Below are positions 46,891-55,743 of a DNA stretch of 64,000 bases, piece by piece (positions within the stretch are counted from its first letter, which is position 1; every line of letters begins with the position of its first letter). Location: NCBI GenBank assembly GCA_020161365.1, contig JAIUNU010000005.1, positions 244,061 through 308,060 of the forward strand, given 5' to 3'. The notes below the pieces were generated by a model. The model saw only the letters and a list, made by a program, of their open reading frames with translations. It was not told where the DNA came from and made no database searches. This DNA is from Pseudomonadota bacterium. Lineage in GTDB: Bacteria; Pseudomonadota; Alphaproteobacteria; Caulobacterales; Caulobacteraceae. The translations under genes were made by a program, and so were the position numbers.

Positions 46891-48510
46891 CTATTTCAGC
46901 AGGCCGCCGGGCGGGGCGTAATGGACCTGGGCGGCCGGGCCGAGCGGCCAGTCGAAGGCCACCCAGGCCAGGGTCATCAGCACGCCGGCGACCATGAAGG
47001 CCAGGGCGTAGGGCAGCATCAGGGCCAGCAGCGAGCCGACGCCCATGCTGGGATCCCAGCGGCGGGTCATGGCCAGCACCAGTGGGAAATAGCTCATCAG
47101 CGGCGTCATCAGGTTGGTGAAGCTGTCGCCCATGCGATAGGCGGCGGTGGTCATCTCGGGCGAGATGCCCAGCAGCATGAACATCGGCACCACGACGGGG
47201 GCCAGGGCGCTCCACTTGGCCGAGGCCGAGCCGATGAAGAGATCCAGCACCGACGAGAAGCCCAGCACGCTGACCAGCAGCAGCGGCGCGGGGAGGTTCA
47301 ACGCCTTCAGCGCCTCGGCGCCGTGGATGGCGGCGATCGGACCCAGGCGCGACCAGTTGAACATCGCCACGAAATGAGCGGCGAAGAAGGCGAAGACGAT
47401 ATAGGGCGCGACCGAGCGCACGCCGTCAGCCATCATGGTCACCACGTCGGCTTCGGTCTTCACCGTGCCGACACCGACGCCATAGGCGACGCCGCTGGCC
47501 AGGAACAGCAGCATGAAGCCGGCGATCAGGGCGCCGTAGAACGGGGTCAGCTGCGCGGGACCGGTCTTGGTCTCGTCGATCAGCGGCGTGAAGCCGGGCG
47601 TGAGGCTGAGCGCGGCGAACAAGGCGACGACGGCCAGGGCGGCGAGGCCCGCGAACTTCAGACCGCGCTTTTCCTCGGGGGTGACGGCGGACTTGGCCAG
47701 CTCGGCCTTCAGCGCATCGTCGGCCTGACCGCCCCAGCGGCCCAGGCGCGGCTCGACCACCTTGTCGGTCAGGAACCAGGCGATCGGGGTGAACACCACG
47801 ACGATGGCCAGGATGAACCACCAGTTGCCCAGCGGGTTCATGGTCCAGCTCGGGTCGATGATCCGGGCGGCCTCCTGGGTGAAGCCGAACAGCACCACGT
47901 CGAACTGGCCGGGTGTCAGATTGCCGGCGAAGCCACCCGACACCGCCGCGAAACCGGCCGCGATGCCGGCCAGCGGATGGCGTCCCACCGCCGCGTACAG
48001 TAGGCCGGCCAGCGGGATGAACACGACGTAGGCCGCATCGGACGCATGGTGCGACACCATGCCTATGATCACCACCAACGGCGTCAGAATACGCTTCGGC
48101 GCCTCGCGCAGGCTGGCGCGGATCAGGGCGCTGAACAGACCAGAGCGCTCGGCCACGGCCGCGCCCAGGATCACCACCAGCACAAGGCCCAGCGGGGCGA
48201 AGCTGGTCAGGGTCTTGGGCATCTCGGTGAACAGCCGCGCCAGATTGGCCTCGGAGAACAGGCTGCTGGCCGCATAGGTCAGGACCCCGTTTTCGAGCTC
48301 GCCGAACTGCGGGGCCTCGTCGCCGGCATAGGTGATCGAGGCCGACCAGCCCAGGGCCTGGCCCATCGCCGACAGGACCATCAGGCCCAGGATCAGCCAG
48401 ACGAAGATCATCACGGGTTCGGGCAGCAGGTTGCCCAATCGCTCGACGGCGCCGAGCAGTCCCTTTTGTCGGGGTGGAGGGGAGGAAACAGGGGGCGGGG
48501 CGTCGCTCAT
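46891..48510 (-). CDS. AbgT-family transporter
   Basis: Inner-membrane transporter of 539 aa. AbgT landmarks are the start GLLGAVERLGNLLPEPV, the FAPLGLVLVVILGAAVAERSG segment, GMVSHHASDAAYVVFIPL, and the C-terminal RMGDSFTNLMTPLMSYFPL. The family imports p-aminobenzoyl-glutamate or exports sulfonamides. With an AbgB-like periplasmic amidohydrolase at 38463 and two TBDRs between, import of an aminobenzoyl-glutamate or related dipeptide-like compound is suggested. Confidence 0.9.
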   Translation of the reverse strand: MSDAPPPVSSPPPRQKGLLGAVERLGNLLPEPVMIFVWLILGLMVLSAMGQALGWSASITYAGDEAPQFGELENGVLTYAASSLFSEANLARLFTEMPKTLTSFAPLGLVLVVILGAAVAERSGLFSALIRASLREAPKRILTPLVVIIGMVSHHASDAAYVVFIPLAGLLYAAVGRHPLAGIAAGFAAVSGGFAGNLTPGQFDVVLFGFTQEAARIIDPSWTMNPLGNWWFILAIVVVFTPIAWFLTDKVVEPRLGRWGGQADDALKAELAKSAVTPEEKRGLKFAGLAALAVVALFAALSLTPGFTPLIDETKTGPAQLTPFYGALIAGFMLLFLASGVAYGVGVGTVKTEADVVTMMADGVRSVAPYIVFAFFAAHFVAMFNWSRLGPIAAIHGAEALKALNLPAPLLLVSVLGFSSVLDLFIGSASAKWSALAPVVVPMFMLLGISPEMTTAAYRMGDSFTNLMTPLMSYFPLVLAMTRRWDPSMGVGSLLALMLPYALAFMVAGVLMTLAWVAFDWPLGPAAQVHYAPPGGLLK

Positions 48511-48614
48511 GCGGCGTCATGCTCCGATATCGATGTGATCCCTCCATCGACATGGCTAGCGGGCTCGGCGCGCGAGGTAAAGCTCGCTGAACGCTGAAAC
48601 GCCCCGGAAGCGCG

Positions 48615-50609
48615 TCAGATCAGGCTGTATTCCGGCTTGGCGTATACCGCCACGAGGTCGACGCCGAACGCGTCTTGCGTCGCCTGATCCATGAACAGCG
48701 CATCAGCCGACTTGGCGTAGACGCCGACATTGGCCTTGCCTGCCTCGGCCATCAGCCACCCGACCATCGCCGCCTTCGTGCCCTGGCCGTTCAGCCCGTC
48801 CTGGCCATAGGCGGCGAAATAGTCGGCGCGCGTGTCGATCAGGGCGTGGATCTTCTCGTCGGTCGGGGTCGGGCCGAAGATCGTCGCGTAGGCCTTTCGG
48901 GTGGCCTCGAACAGGGTCAGCCCGCCGTAGTCGGCGGTGAACTTGGCCGCGCCTTCGCCAACCTTGCCCAGGTTGACCGCGAAGTTGATGTAGCGGTTCT
49001 CCAGGTTGAACGACTGGTAGTAGGCGCTGTTGAGATTATTGCCGTTTACGCCGTCGGGATTGACCAGATAGTCCATGCCCGCCGCCGTCGGCGTCTTGCC
49101 GGTGAAGAACTGGTAGGACATCACCGCGACGCCGCTGGTGGAAAGCGCGGCCTTGGCCACCTGGCCGATGGCGTCCGTATAGCTGGCGCCCGTGGCCATC
49201 GACGCGCCCAGGCTCTTGGTGATCGGCTCGGCGGCGGCGCTGAAGGTGGTCAGGCGCAGGATGTTGCTGACCGCCGTGGCCACGCGGCTGTCGACCAGAC
49301 TGACGGTGCGGTCGCTGAACGCCAGGCGTTCGATGTTCAGCAGGCTGTCGGTTCCGTCGCCCCCGACCCGGTCGGCGACCGACCAGGCCCCGTCCACGCC
49401 CGCCGTGACCTTGTAGTTGGCGAAGGCGCCAGAATAGACGGCCGTGTCGATCCCCTTGCCGCCGTCCAGCACATCGGCGCCGGCGCCGCCCACCAGGCGA
49501 TTGTCGGCCGCATTGCCGTTGATGGTGTCGATCCCCGAGCCGCCGATGGCGTTCTCGATCACCGCGTTCATCGCGATGGTGACATTGCCCTTCAGGCCGC
49601 CGACGCTGGAGAAGTAGCCCGAGCGCAGGTCGATGATCTGGTTGACCTTGTAGCCGGAGAAATCCAGCGTATCGACGCCGCCGGCGTCCCACACCGCGAA
49701 CACCAGCTTGCTTGAGGACGAGGTGGCCAGGAACCAGTCCCGACCGGCCGTCGAATTGAAGCCGTACACCGTATCGCCGGTGCGGGTGTTCATGTTGGCG
49801 CCGTAGGCCATCTGGGCTGCGGCGATGTCGTCCAGCAGGGGCGACGAGGCATAGGCGCCCAGGAAGGAGCCACCGGTGTTGCCCTCGCCGAAGTAGGACA
49901 TCACCGTGTACTGGCGGCTGTCCTCGTAGTACTCGGCGTGCTTGGCGTAGGTGACCGGTTCGGTCTCGCTGGCGTCGTACTCGGCGGGGTGGGCCAGGCC
50001 GATGGCGTGCCCGATCTCGTGGACGATCACCATGCCGCCGTAGTTCGAGGCGCTGGGGCTGGTGTTGTAGCTCAGGGTCGACTTCAGCCAGACGTCGCCC
50101 GAGCGGCTGGTCGCCGCCGTGTTGCCCGGATAGTAGGCGAAGCCGGCCGCGTCGGATTCGCCCGTCGAGAAGTTGCCGAACAGGATCGAGGCGCTGTCGC
50201 TATAGGCGTCCTCGTCAGACGCGCCCTGGCCGACCCTGACGAACGTGATGTTGGCGACATCGGCCCAGGACTGCAGCGCCTTCTCGGTCTGGGCGATCTG
50301 GGCGGCGTTGAAGCGCGAAAAGCCGCCGGTGTCGGTCGGCATGTTGGTCGGGGCCGTCGAGCGGTAGGCGTAGGTCACGGTCGCGGGCACGTAGAGCGCC
50401 GCCGACCAGCCCGGCTCGCCGCGCAGCAATTGCGAGGCGGCCTGCTCGACGGTCAGGCTCTTTTTGCCGTCGATGGTTCCGGTGCGGGAGTCGGCGTCGA
50501 CAAAGGCCAACGGATCGCCGCCGCCCGAGATGGCGCCGAGGCCATCATCGCCGTGCAGGTTCAGCCCGTACCGCTGGCATTGAATACACACGACAACGCT
50601 CCAACTCAC
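48615..50609 (-). CDS. sapA: SapA, S-layer-associated serralysin-type metalloprotease
   Basis: Protease of 664 aa. The zinc signature is HEIGHAIGLAHP (His197, Glu198, His201, His207) and the Met-turn is VMSYFG. RTX-like Gly/Asp repeats occur at about residues 360-395 (GGSGIDTINGNAADNRLVGG). The C-terminal third (about 490-600: YQFFTGKTPTAAGMDYLV, ENRYINFAVNLG) resembles the N-terminal LPS-anchoring region of the S-layer protein RsaA. No Sec signal; type I export is expected. The GTG at 50609 has no ribosome site; a GTG at 50591 after TTGGAGC is a credible alternative. Confidence 0.9.
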   Translation of the reverse strand: MSWSVVVCIQCQRYGLNLHGDDGLGAISGGGDPLAFVDADSRTGTIDGKKSLTVEQAASQLLRGEPGWSAALYVPATVTYAYRSTAPTNMPTDTGGFSRFNAAQIAQTEKALQSWADVANITFVRVGQGASDEDAYSDSASILFGNFSTGESDAAGFAYYPGNTAATSRSGDVWLKSTLSYNTSPSASNYGGMVIVHEIGHAIGLAHPAEYDASETEPVTYAKHAEYYEDSRQYTVMSYFGEGNTGGSFLGAYASSPLLDDIAAAQMAYGANMNTRTGDTVYGFNSTAGRDWFLATSSSSKLVFAVWDAGGVDTLDFSGYKVNQIIDLRSGYFSSVGGLKGNVTIAMNAVIENAIGGSGIDTINGNAADNRLVGGAGADVLDGGKGIDTAVYSGAFANYKVTAGVDGAWSVADRVGGDGTDSLLNIERLAFSDRTVSLVDSRVATAVSNILRLTTFSAAAEPITKSLGASMATGASYTDAIGQVAKAALSTSGVAVMSYQFFTGKTPTAAGMDYLVNPDGVNGNNLNSAYYQSFNLENRYINFAVNLGKVGEGAAKFTADYGGLTLFEATRKAYATIFGPTPTDEKIHALIDTRADYFAAYGQDGLNGQGTKAAMVGWLMAEAGKANVGVYAKSADALFMDQATQDAFGVDLVAVYAKPEYSLI

Positions 50610-50847
50610 CGATCAGGCGAGTATGAAGAAGCCCGGATTCTTCTGCAATCTTGGCTGTTCGCGACATGTTCGCGCATTGATCGGCGGCCCAGCGCCGCTG
50701 TGGTGTGGCGCTCGTCGCCACATTTTTCGCAATTCGCCTCATTTTGTTGCCCTGGCGCCACACCTGAATCCGCTCATGGCGCGTTTGTGCTCCAGGTCCC
50801 GGGGAACATGTCGGGTCCGCGACTTTCGTAGGAAGAGGGTTTTTCAA
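50610..50847. promoter_or_regulatory. divergent sapA/ompA promoter region
   Basis: 238 bp between divergent starts. It must hold both promoters. I see no clear palindrome or consensus -35/-10. The ompA side has GGAAGAGG before its ATG. Confidence 0.45.
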
Positions 50848-52065
50848 ATGAACATGCGGTTGCTGGTCGGTGTCGCGGCGGTAGCGCTGTGCGCCGCCTC
50901 GGGCGCCTCGGCCCAAAGCGCCTTGAGCGGCTGGTATGTCGCCGGTGACGCTGGCTATCACGAGCCGAAGGACGTCAAGGCGACGTCGTCGAACGGCTAT
51001 CAGTGGAACTTCAACGCCGACAAGGATTGGGCCGCGTTCGGCCGCCTCGGCTACAAGTTCTCGCCGAATTGGCGTGTCGAGGCCGAATACGGCTATCGCC
51101 CCAGCGACATGCAGGGCGTTCGTGGCGCAGGCCTCAACGGCGCCCAGCCGGTCGGCCTCTGTTTGCCGGGCGTCGCCCGCACCTCGGCCTCGCCGCTATG
51201 CGGTGAGCCCAAGGGCGAGCTGAAGGCCTCGACCCTGATGGCCAACGTCATCTTCGACATGGGCGGCGACTCGCGCTTCAGCCCGTTCGTCGGCGTCGGC
51301 GCCGGCACCGCGTGGGTTCACAACAAGGTCTATGGCCAGCTGTCGGGCGTTCCGGCGGGCGCGGCCATCTACCAGAACACCAACTTCGACGACGTCGACC
51401 AGGCGTTCGCGATGCAGGGTCTGCTGGGCGTGGCGTGGAACTTCGCCGACAACTGGTCGATGGACCTGACGGGCCGCTACCTGCGCACCTCGAAGCTCGA
51501 CTGGGGCTCGGTCACCCAGAACGTGGGTCCGGCCGGCGGTTCGATCACCGACGTCGGGACGTTCTCCGGCCGCTACAAGGACACCTCGGTGACCCTGGGT
51601 ATCCGCTACACCTTCGGCGCCCCGCCGCCGCCGCCCCCGCCGCCGCCGCCTCCGCCCCCTCCGCCGCCGCCGCCTGAGCCGGCTCCGCCGCCGCCGCCTC
51701 CGCCGCCCCCGGCCGCTCCGGCCTATGAGGCGCGCGAGTTCGTGGTCTACTTCCCGTTCGATCAGTACGTGCTGACGCCGGAAGCCCAGGCCGTGGTCCA
51801 GCAGGCCGCCGAATACGCCAAGGGCGGCTCCGCCACCCGCGTCGTGGTCACCGGCCACACCGACACCTCGGGTTCGGACGCCTACAACCGCAAGCTCTCG
51901 GAGCGCCGTGCGCGCGCCGTGGCTGACGGCCTGGTCGGCATGGGCCTGAACGCCACCACCGTGGCGGTCGACTGGAAGGGCGAAAGCGCTCCGGCCGTCG
52001 CCACCGGCGATGGCGTCAAGGAACCGCTGAACCGCCGCTCGACGGTCTCGATCAACTTCCAATAA
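50848..52065 (+). CDS. OmpA-family outer-membrane protein with proline-rich linker
   Basis: Protein of 405 aa. A signal peptide (MNMRLLVGVAAVALCAASGASAQ) is followed by an eight-strand-type barrel to about residue 256 (GWYVAGDAGYHEPKD ... VTLGIRYTFG). A proline linker (18 Pro from residue 259, then Glu-Pro-Ala and 9 Pro) leads to the peptidoglycan-binding OmpA domain (VYFPFDQYVLTPEA, VTGHTDTSGSDAYNRKLSERR). It tethers the outer membrane to the cell wall. The ATG at 50848 is chosen for its ribosome site; the upstream frame lacks a signal. A strong terminator follows. Confidence 0.93.
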   Translation: MNMRLLVGVAAVALCAASGASAQSALSGWYVAGDAGYHEPKDVKATSSNGYQWNFNADKDWAAFGRLGYKFSPNWRVEAEYGYRPSDMQGVRGAGLNGAQPVGLCLPGVARTSASPLCGEPKGELKASTLMANVIFDMGGDSRFSPFVGVGAGTAWVHNKVYGQLSGVPAGAAIYQNTNFDDVDQAFAMQGLLGVAWNFADNWSMDLTGRYLRTSKLDWGSVTQNVGPAGGSITDVGTFSGRYKDTSVTLGIRYTFGAPPPPPPPPPPPPPPPPPPEPAPPPPPPPPPAAPAYEAREFVVYFPFDQYVLTPEAQAVVQQAAEYAKGGSATRVVVTGHTDTSGSDAYNRKLSERRARAVADGLVGMGLNATTVAVDWKGESAPAVATGDGVKEPLNRRSTVSINFQ

Positions 52066-52087
52066 GGACGTCTGATCGACAGAAGTT

Positions 52088-52116
52088 GGGGCTGGCCGCA
52101 AGGCCGGCCCCTTTTT
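52088..52116 (+). terminator. intrinsic terminator of the ompA gene
   Basis: 10-bp stem with one wobble (GGGGCTGGCC / GGCCGGCCCC), tetraloop GCAA, then five T. Confidence 0.85.
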
Positions 52117-52141
52117 CGTTGCGGGGGAGCGCTCAACGAAA

Positions 52142-52172
52142 AGACGCTCCCGATGGGGCGTCGGGAGCGTCT
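52142..52172 (-). terminator. intrinsic terminator of mnmC
   Basis: 12-bp perfect stem (AGACGCTCCCGA / TCGGGAGCGTCT) with a 7-nt loop; on the minus strand it runs into TTTTCGTT. It lies 132 bp past the mnmC stop. Confidence 0.7.
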
Positions 52173-52303
52173 GATCCGGCGGGCCAAGAGGGCGGCGGTC
52201 CGCCGTCACGTGGCCGGCAGTGAAGGGGGCGCCGGCCAGATGTGTTCTTGTGGGGTCCCAAGCGTTCCGCCGTCGCCGACGACGCTCCGATAACCGTGTT
52301 CGA

Positions 52304-54100
52304 CTATACGCGGTTACGCCTGTCAGGCGAGTCGAAACGCATCAGTTTGAGGGGCTGCGACAATTGGCGCGGCACGGGCGACGGGGTGTCGAGCATCCGC
52401 GCCACCAGGTGCTCGGCCAGCAGCGGAGCCAGGCAGAAGCCGCGCGAGCCCAGGCCGGTCAGAACGATCACCCCGTCTTCGCGCCTATCCGCCAGCGGCA
52501 TCCGGTCAGGCGTGGTCGCGCGCACCGCCGCCCGCCCGGCGAAGGTGGCGTCCGCCAGCGTCGCCGCCAGAGTCGGCAGACCCTTGGCCAGGGTCTCGAG
52601 ATTTCGAACGTGGTCCTGCGCCCGGACCTCGGTTCCCGTGTCGTCGCGGTCGTGCGTGGCGCCGAACAGCAGGCCATCGCGGGTGGGGATCGCATAGCCG
52701 CCGAACGCGACGGGCGGAACATCGCGCCCGGTGGTCCAACTGGCCTGTCCGCGCACGGGGCGCAGGGGCGCGTCCGTCAGCAGCGCCACGCCGTCGGCCC
52801 CTCCGGCCAGGGCCAGCCGATCGGCGTGCGCGATCAGCGCGCCGGTCGCATCCAGCAGCCGCCAGCCCTCGCCGTCGCGCTCCAGCGCGGCGACCCGTCG
52901 TCGCAGCACCGGACCCGACCAGGCGGCGATGACCTCGCCCGGCGCGATGACCCGCGCGCCCGCCATGGCCAGGGCCGGGGTCGCGCTCTCCAGCCGGGCC
53001 GAAGTCTCCTCCGCCGTCAGCGGCCGCATCGCGCCCGGCTCGAACAGGTCCTGGCCGGCCACCGTGGCGAAGCGGGCGGGATCACGCTCTCCGGTGGCCA
53101 GCTGCACGACTTCACGGGCGATGATCGCCGAAGGTTCGGCCTCGTATAGCGTGACCGCGCGCGTCAGCGCCTGAGCGTAGAGCGCCGCCCGCGGGCCGCC
53201 GCCCGCGTCCAGCGCCGGCGTCACCAGCGCGGCCGGATTGCCGGAGGCCGCCGGCGCCTCGGGATCGTCCACGACCACGACCGACAGCCCGGCCGCCCGC
53301 GCCGCCCGCGCCAGAGACGCGCCGGCGATCCCCGCCCCGATGATCGCCAGGGTTTCGGGGCGAACCGCGACCGGACGCGCGCCTGGTCGCCAGGCCTCCA
53401 GGCGCTCGCGCTTACGACCAAAGCCCGGGCGCTTGGCGATCTCGAAGCCCGCCGCCGTCAGGCTCCGACGCACCGCGCCGGCCACGGTGAAGGTCGCCGC
53501 CCGCGCGCCGGGGGCCGACCGCGCACCGACCGCCGCCAGCACCTCGTCGCGCCACATGGCGGGGTTCAGGGCGGGGGAGAAGCCGTCGAGGAACCAGGCG
53601 TCGGCCTCCCCGTCCCAGGCCTCCAGCGCGTCCACCACGTCCATGACCGCCAGATCCAGCACCGCGTCGAAGCCGGGCAGATCTACGCGATGGAAGCCCC
53701 GCGCCCGGCCAGGCCAGTGGTCCAGCAGCACCTGCGCCGCTTCGTCCAGCTCCGGCCAGTGCGCGAGGATCCGCGCCGCTTCGTCGCGGGAGAGGGGATG
53801 GGCCTCGATCGAGAAGATGTGCAGTCGCCCGCCGGGAGGCTTCTCGCGTCGCCACAGGTCCAGCAGAGCGGCGATGTTGAGACCGGAACCGAAACCCAGC
53901 TCGCCGACCACGAAATCCCGCCGCTCGGCGAAGCGCTCGGGCAGCCCGCAGCCGGCCAGGAACACCGCCCGCGTCTCGGCCAGCCCATCGACGCTGGAGA
54001 AGTAGACGTCGCCGTACAGGCTGGACTGCGGCAGGCCGTCTTCGCGCCAGACCAGCGGCGAGCCGTCGAGCGATCCTTCGGAGGGGGCGGTGGGGTCCAT
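52304..54100 (-). CDS. mnmC: bifunctional tRNA wobble-uridine enzyme MnmC
   Basis: Fusion of 598 aa. The N-terminal methyltransferase half (MnmC2) has GELGFGSGLNIAALL and the DAWFLDGFSPALNPAMW motif. The C-terminal FAD oxidase half (MnmC1) starts LAIIGAGIAGASLARAARAAG at about residue 248 and ends with DGVIVLTGLGSRGFCLAPLLAE. Together they finish mnm5s2U34 of tRNA. Length is normal for the fused form. Confidence 0.93.
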   Translation of the reverse strand: MDPTAPSEGSLDGSPLVWREDGLPQSSLYGDVYFSSVDGLAETRAVFLAGCGLPERFAERRDFVVGELGFGSGLNIAALLDLWRREKPPGGRLHIFSIEAHPLSRDEAARILAHWPELDEAAQVLLDHWPGRARGFHRVDLPGFDAVLDLAVMDVVDALEAWDGEADAWFLDGFSPALNPAMWRDEVLAAVGARSAPGARAATFTVAGAVRRSLTAAGFEIAKRPGFGRKRERLEAWRPGARPVAVRPETLAIIGAGIAGASLARAARAAGLSVVVVDDPEAPAASGNPAALVTPALDAGGGPRAALYAQALTRAVTLYEAEPSAIIAREVVQLATGERDPARFATVAGQDLFEPGAMRPLTAEETSARLESATPALAMAGARVIAPGEVIAAWSGPVLRRRVAALERDGEGWRLLDATGALIAHADRLALAGGADGVALLTDAPLRPVRGQASWTTGRDVPPVAFGGYAIPTRDGLLFGATHDRDDTGTEVRAQDHVRNLETLAKGLPTLAATLADATFAGRAAVRATTPDRMPLADRREDGVIVLTGLGSRGFCLAPLLAEHLVARMLDTPSPVPRQLSQPLKLMRFDSPDRRNRV

Positions 54101-54151
54101 GGGGGTCTACAGCGCCTGCTGGGGGCGAGCGTCAAGGTCACAATCCGTACG

Positions 54152-54286
54152 CCGATCTCCCCGGCGAATGCCGGGGCCTAGATCCAGCTTGAGCGTCGGA
54201 CGTGAAAACGCCCTTCGCCTGGGTTCGACGAAGGGCGCTGGTAACTTCGATCTGGACCCCGGCATTCGCCGAGGAGATCGGTCTTG
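54152..54286. repeat. dispersed palindromic repeat, copy 2
   Basis: Imperfect inverted repeat, arms GATCTCCCCGGCGAATGCCG and complement, same family as 28486-28619. It contains an inner hairpin CGCCCTTCG / CGAAGGGCG. It lies between mnmC and the small lipoprotein gene. Confidence 0.75.
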
Positions 54287-54301
54287 AGATCGAGAGAAGC
54301 C

Positions 54302-54634
54302 TTAGTGCGCGGCCTTCTTCTCTTCCGGCTTGGCGGCCTCGGCCGGGGCGGCCGTCGAGGTGGCGCCCGTGGCGGCGGCGTCTTCGGCTTTCTGGGCCTC
54401 GGCGTCGGCCGGATCCATGGGGGCGGCGGCGGCGTCGGCGGCGGCCTTGTTGGCGTCGGCGGCCGCCTGGTCCTTGGCCGAGGCGGCGTCGGTCACCGTG
54501 CCGGCTTCGGCGGCGGCGGCCTTGGCGGCGGCGTCATCGGCGCCGGCCTCTTCCTTCTTGCCGCAAGCGGCCAGGGACAGGGCCGAGACGGCGGCGCCGG
54601 CGATCAGCAGCTTACGGATCATGGTCGAGGTCAT
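54302..54634 (-). CDS. small Ala-rich lipoprotein
   Basis: Protein of 110 aa with a lipoprotein signal (LLIAGAAVSALSLAAC, lipobox LAAC). After the Cys comes a low-complexity, Ala/Glu/Asp/Lys-rich helix-forming tail with no recognisable domain. It is probably anchored in the inner or outer membrane facing the periplasm. No function can be assigned. It lies alone between mnmC and motA. Confidence 0.75.
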   Translation of the reverse strand: MTSTMIRKLLIAGAAVSALSLAACGKKEEAGADDAAAKAAAAEAGTVTDAASAKDQAAADANKAAADAAAAPMDPADAEAQKAEDAAATGATSTAAPAEAAKPEEKKAAH

Positions 54635-54743
54635 GAGGCTTCCCCTTCGATTACCGCGTCGCCTTGGCGGCGACGTCTTCGGCTCGAAAGGAATACCGGT
54701 TCGAACAGCCGCGCAAGTTACGAGTCCGTAGGGTGTCGAGACC

Positions 54744-55610
54744 CTATTCGTTCGGGATCTGCGACAGGGCTTCTTCCAGTTCGGCGAAGCTGGGCTGGCA
54801 GGCGGTGGGCACGTTGCCGCGGCCGATTTCCACCGAGATCTGGGCGGCGTTGCCGTGCAGGTGGGCGACCAGGACGGCCTGAATGATCTTGTAGAAGGCC
54901 GCGTCCTCGTCCAGCACCGAGGCCAGGCGCGTCGCCATCGGGCCGACCAGGCCGTAGGCCATGAACACGCCCATGAACGTACCCACCAGCGCGCCGCCGA
55001 TCATGGTGCCCAGCACCGCCGGCGGCTCGGTGATCGAGCCCATGGTCTTGATGACGCCCAGCACGGCGGCGACGATACCCAGGGCCGGCAGACCGTCCGA
55101 CAGCTGCGTCAGGGCGTGCGCCGCCTGGTGGGCTTCGTGGTGGTGCTTCTCGAGCTGCTTCTCCATCGCGTCCTCGACCTGGTGGGGATCCTCCAGGTTC
55201 ATGGTCATCATCCGCAGGGTGTCGCAGATGAAGTCGACGGCGAAGTGGTCGTGGGCGATCTTGGGATAGCGCGAGAAGATCGTGCTTTCCTGCGGCTTTT
55301 CGATGTGGGCTTCCAGCGCGATGACGCCCTTGGACTTCATCGTCTTGGTCAGCAGGAACAGCAGGCTGAGCAGGTCGCGATAGTCCTGCGCCTTCCACTT
55401 GGGACCCTTGAAGATGGTGCCGAAGCCGCCGAGGGTGGCCTTGATCACGGTCATCGAGTTCGAGATCAGGAACGCCGCGATACCCGCGCCGCCGATGGCC
55501 ATCAGTTCGTGCGGCGCGGCGTGGATGATCACGTCCATCTTGCCGCCCGAGATGATGTACGAGCCGAACACCAGGCCGAAGAGCAGAACGATGCCGATGA
55601 TCTGGAACAT
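54744..55610 (-). CDS. motA: flagellar motor stator protein MotA
   Basis: Stator subunit of 288 aa, proton channel of the flagellar motor. Four TM segments are visible (IIGIVLLFGLVFGSYII, LMAIGGAGIAAFLI, GLPALGIVAAVLGVIKTMGS, LGTMIGGALVGTFMGVFMAYGL) with the cytoplasmic loop that contacts FliG between TM2 and TM3. No motB is adjacent, as in other Caulobacter where motA and motB are separate. Confidence 0.93.
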   Translation of the reverse strand: MFQIIGIVLLFGLVFGSYIISGGKMDVIIHAAPHELMAIGGAGIAAFLISNSMTVIKATLGGFGTIFKGPKWKAQDYRDLLSLLFLLTKTMKSKGVIALEAHIEKPQESTIFSRYPKIAHDHFAVDFICDTLRMMTMNLEDPHQVEDAMEKQLEKHHHEAHQAAHALTQLSDGLPALGIVAAVLGVIKTMGSITEPPAVLGTMIGGALVGTFMGVFMAYGLVGPMATRLASVLDEDAAFYKIIQAVLVAHLHGNAAQISVEIGRGNVPTACQPSFAELEEALSQIPNE

Positions 55611-55743
55611 GGTGTAGGTCGCCCCGAGTTTGACGGCGCATCATCGCGATTAATGATTAATCCAAGGTTCCCGCAGCCGTGTTTCAGCGTCTGTGATCGG
55701 CGACACATTGCGCGGGCCGGAGCGCGGGTCTAACGGTTGTTTG

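Noticed and set aside
51622..51717. CCG-rich tract in the ompA-family gene as an unstable repeat
   Set aside because: Codons are mixed (CCG, CCC, CCT), it stays in frame and encodes the Pro linker expected between the barrel and the peptidoglycan-binding domain.
55648..55660. ATTAATGATTAAT as a CtrA box upstream of motA
   Set aside because: The two TTAA half-sites are three bases apart, not the seven of the CtrA consensus.
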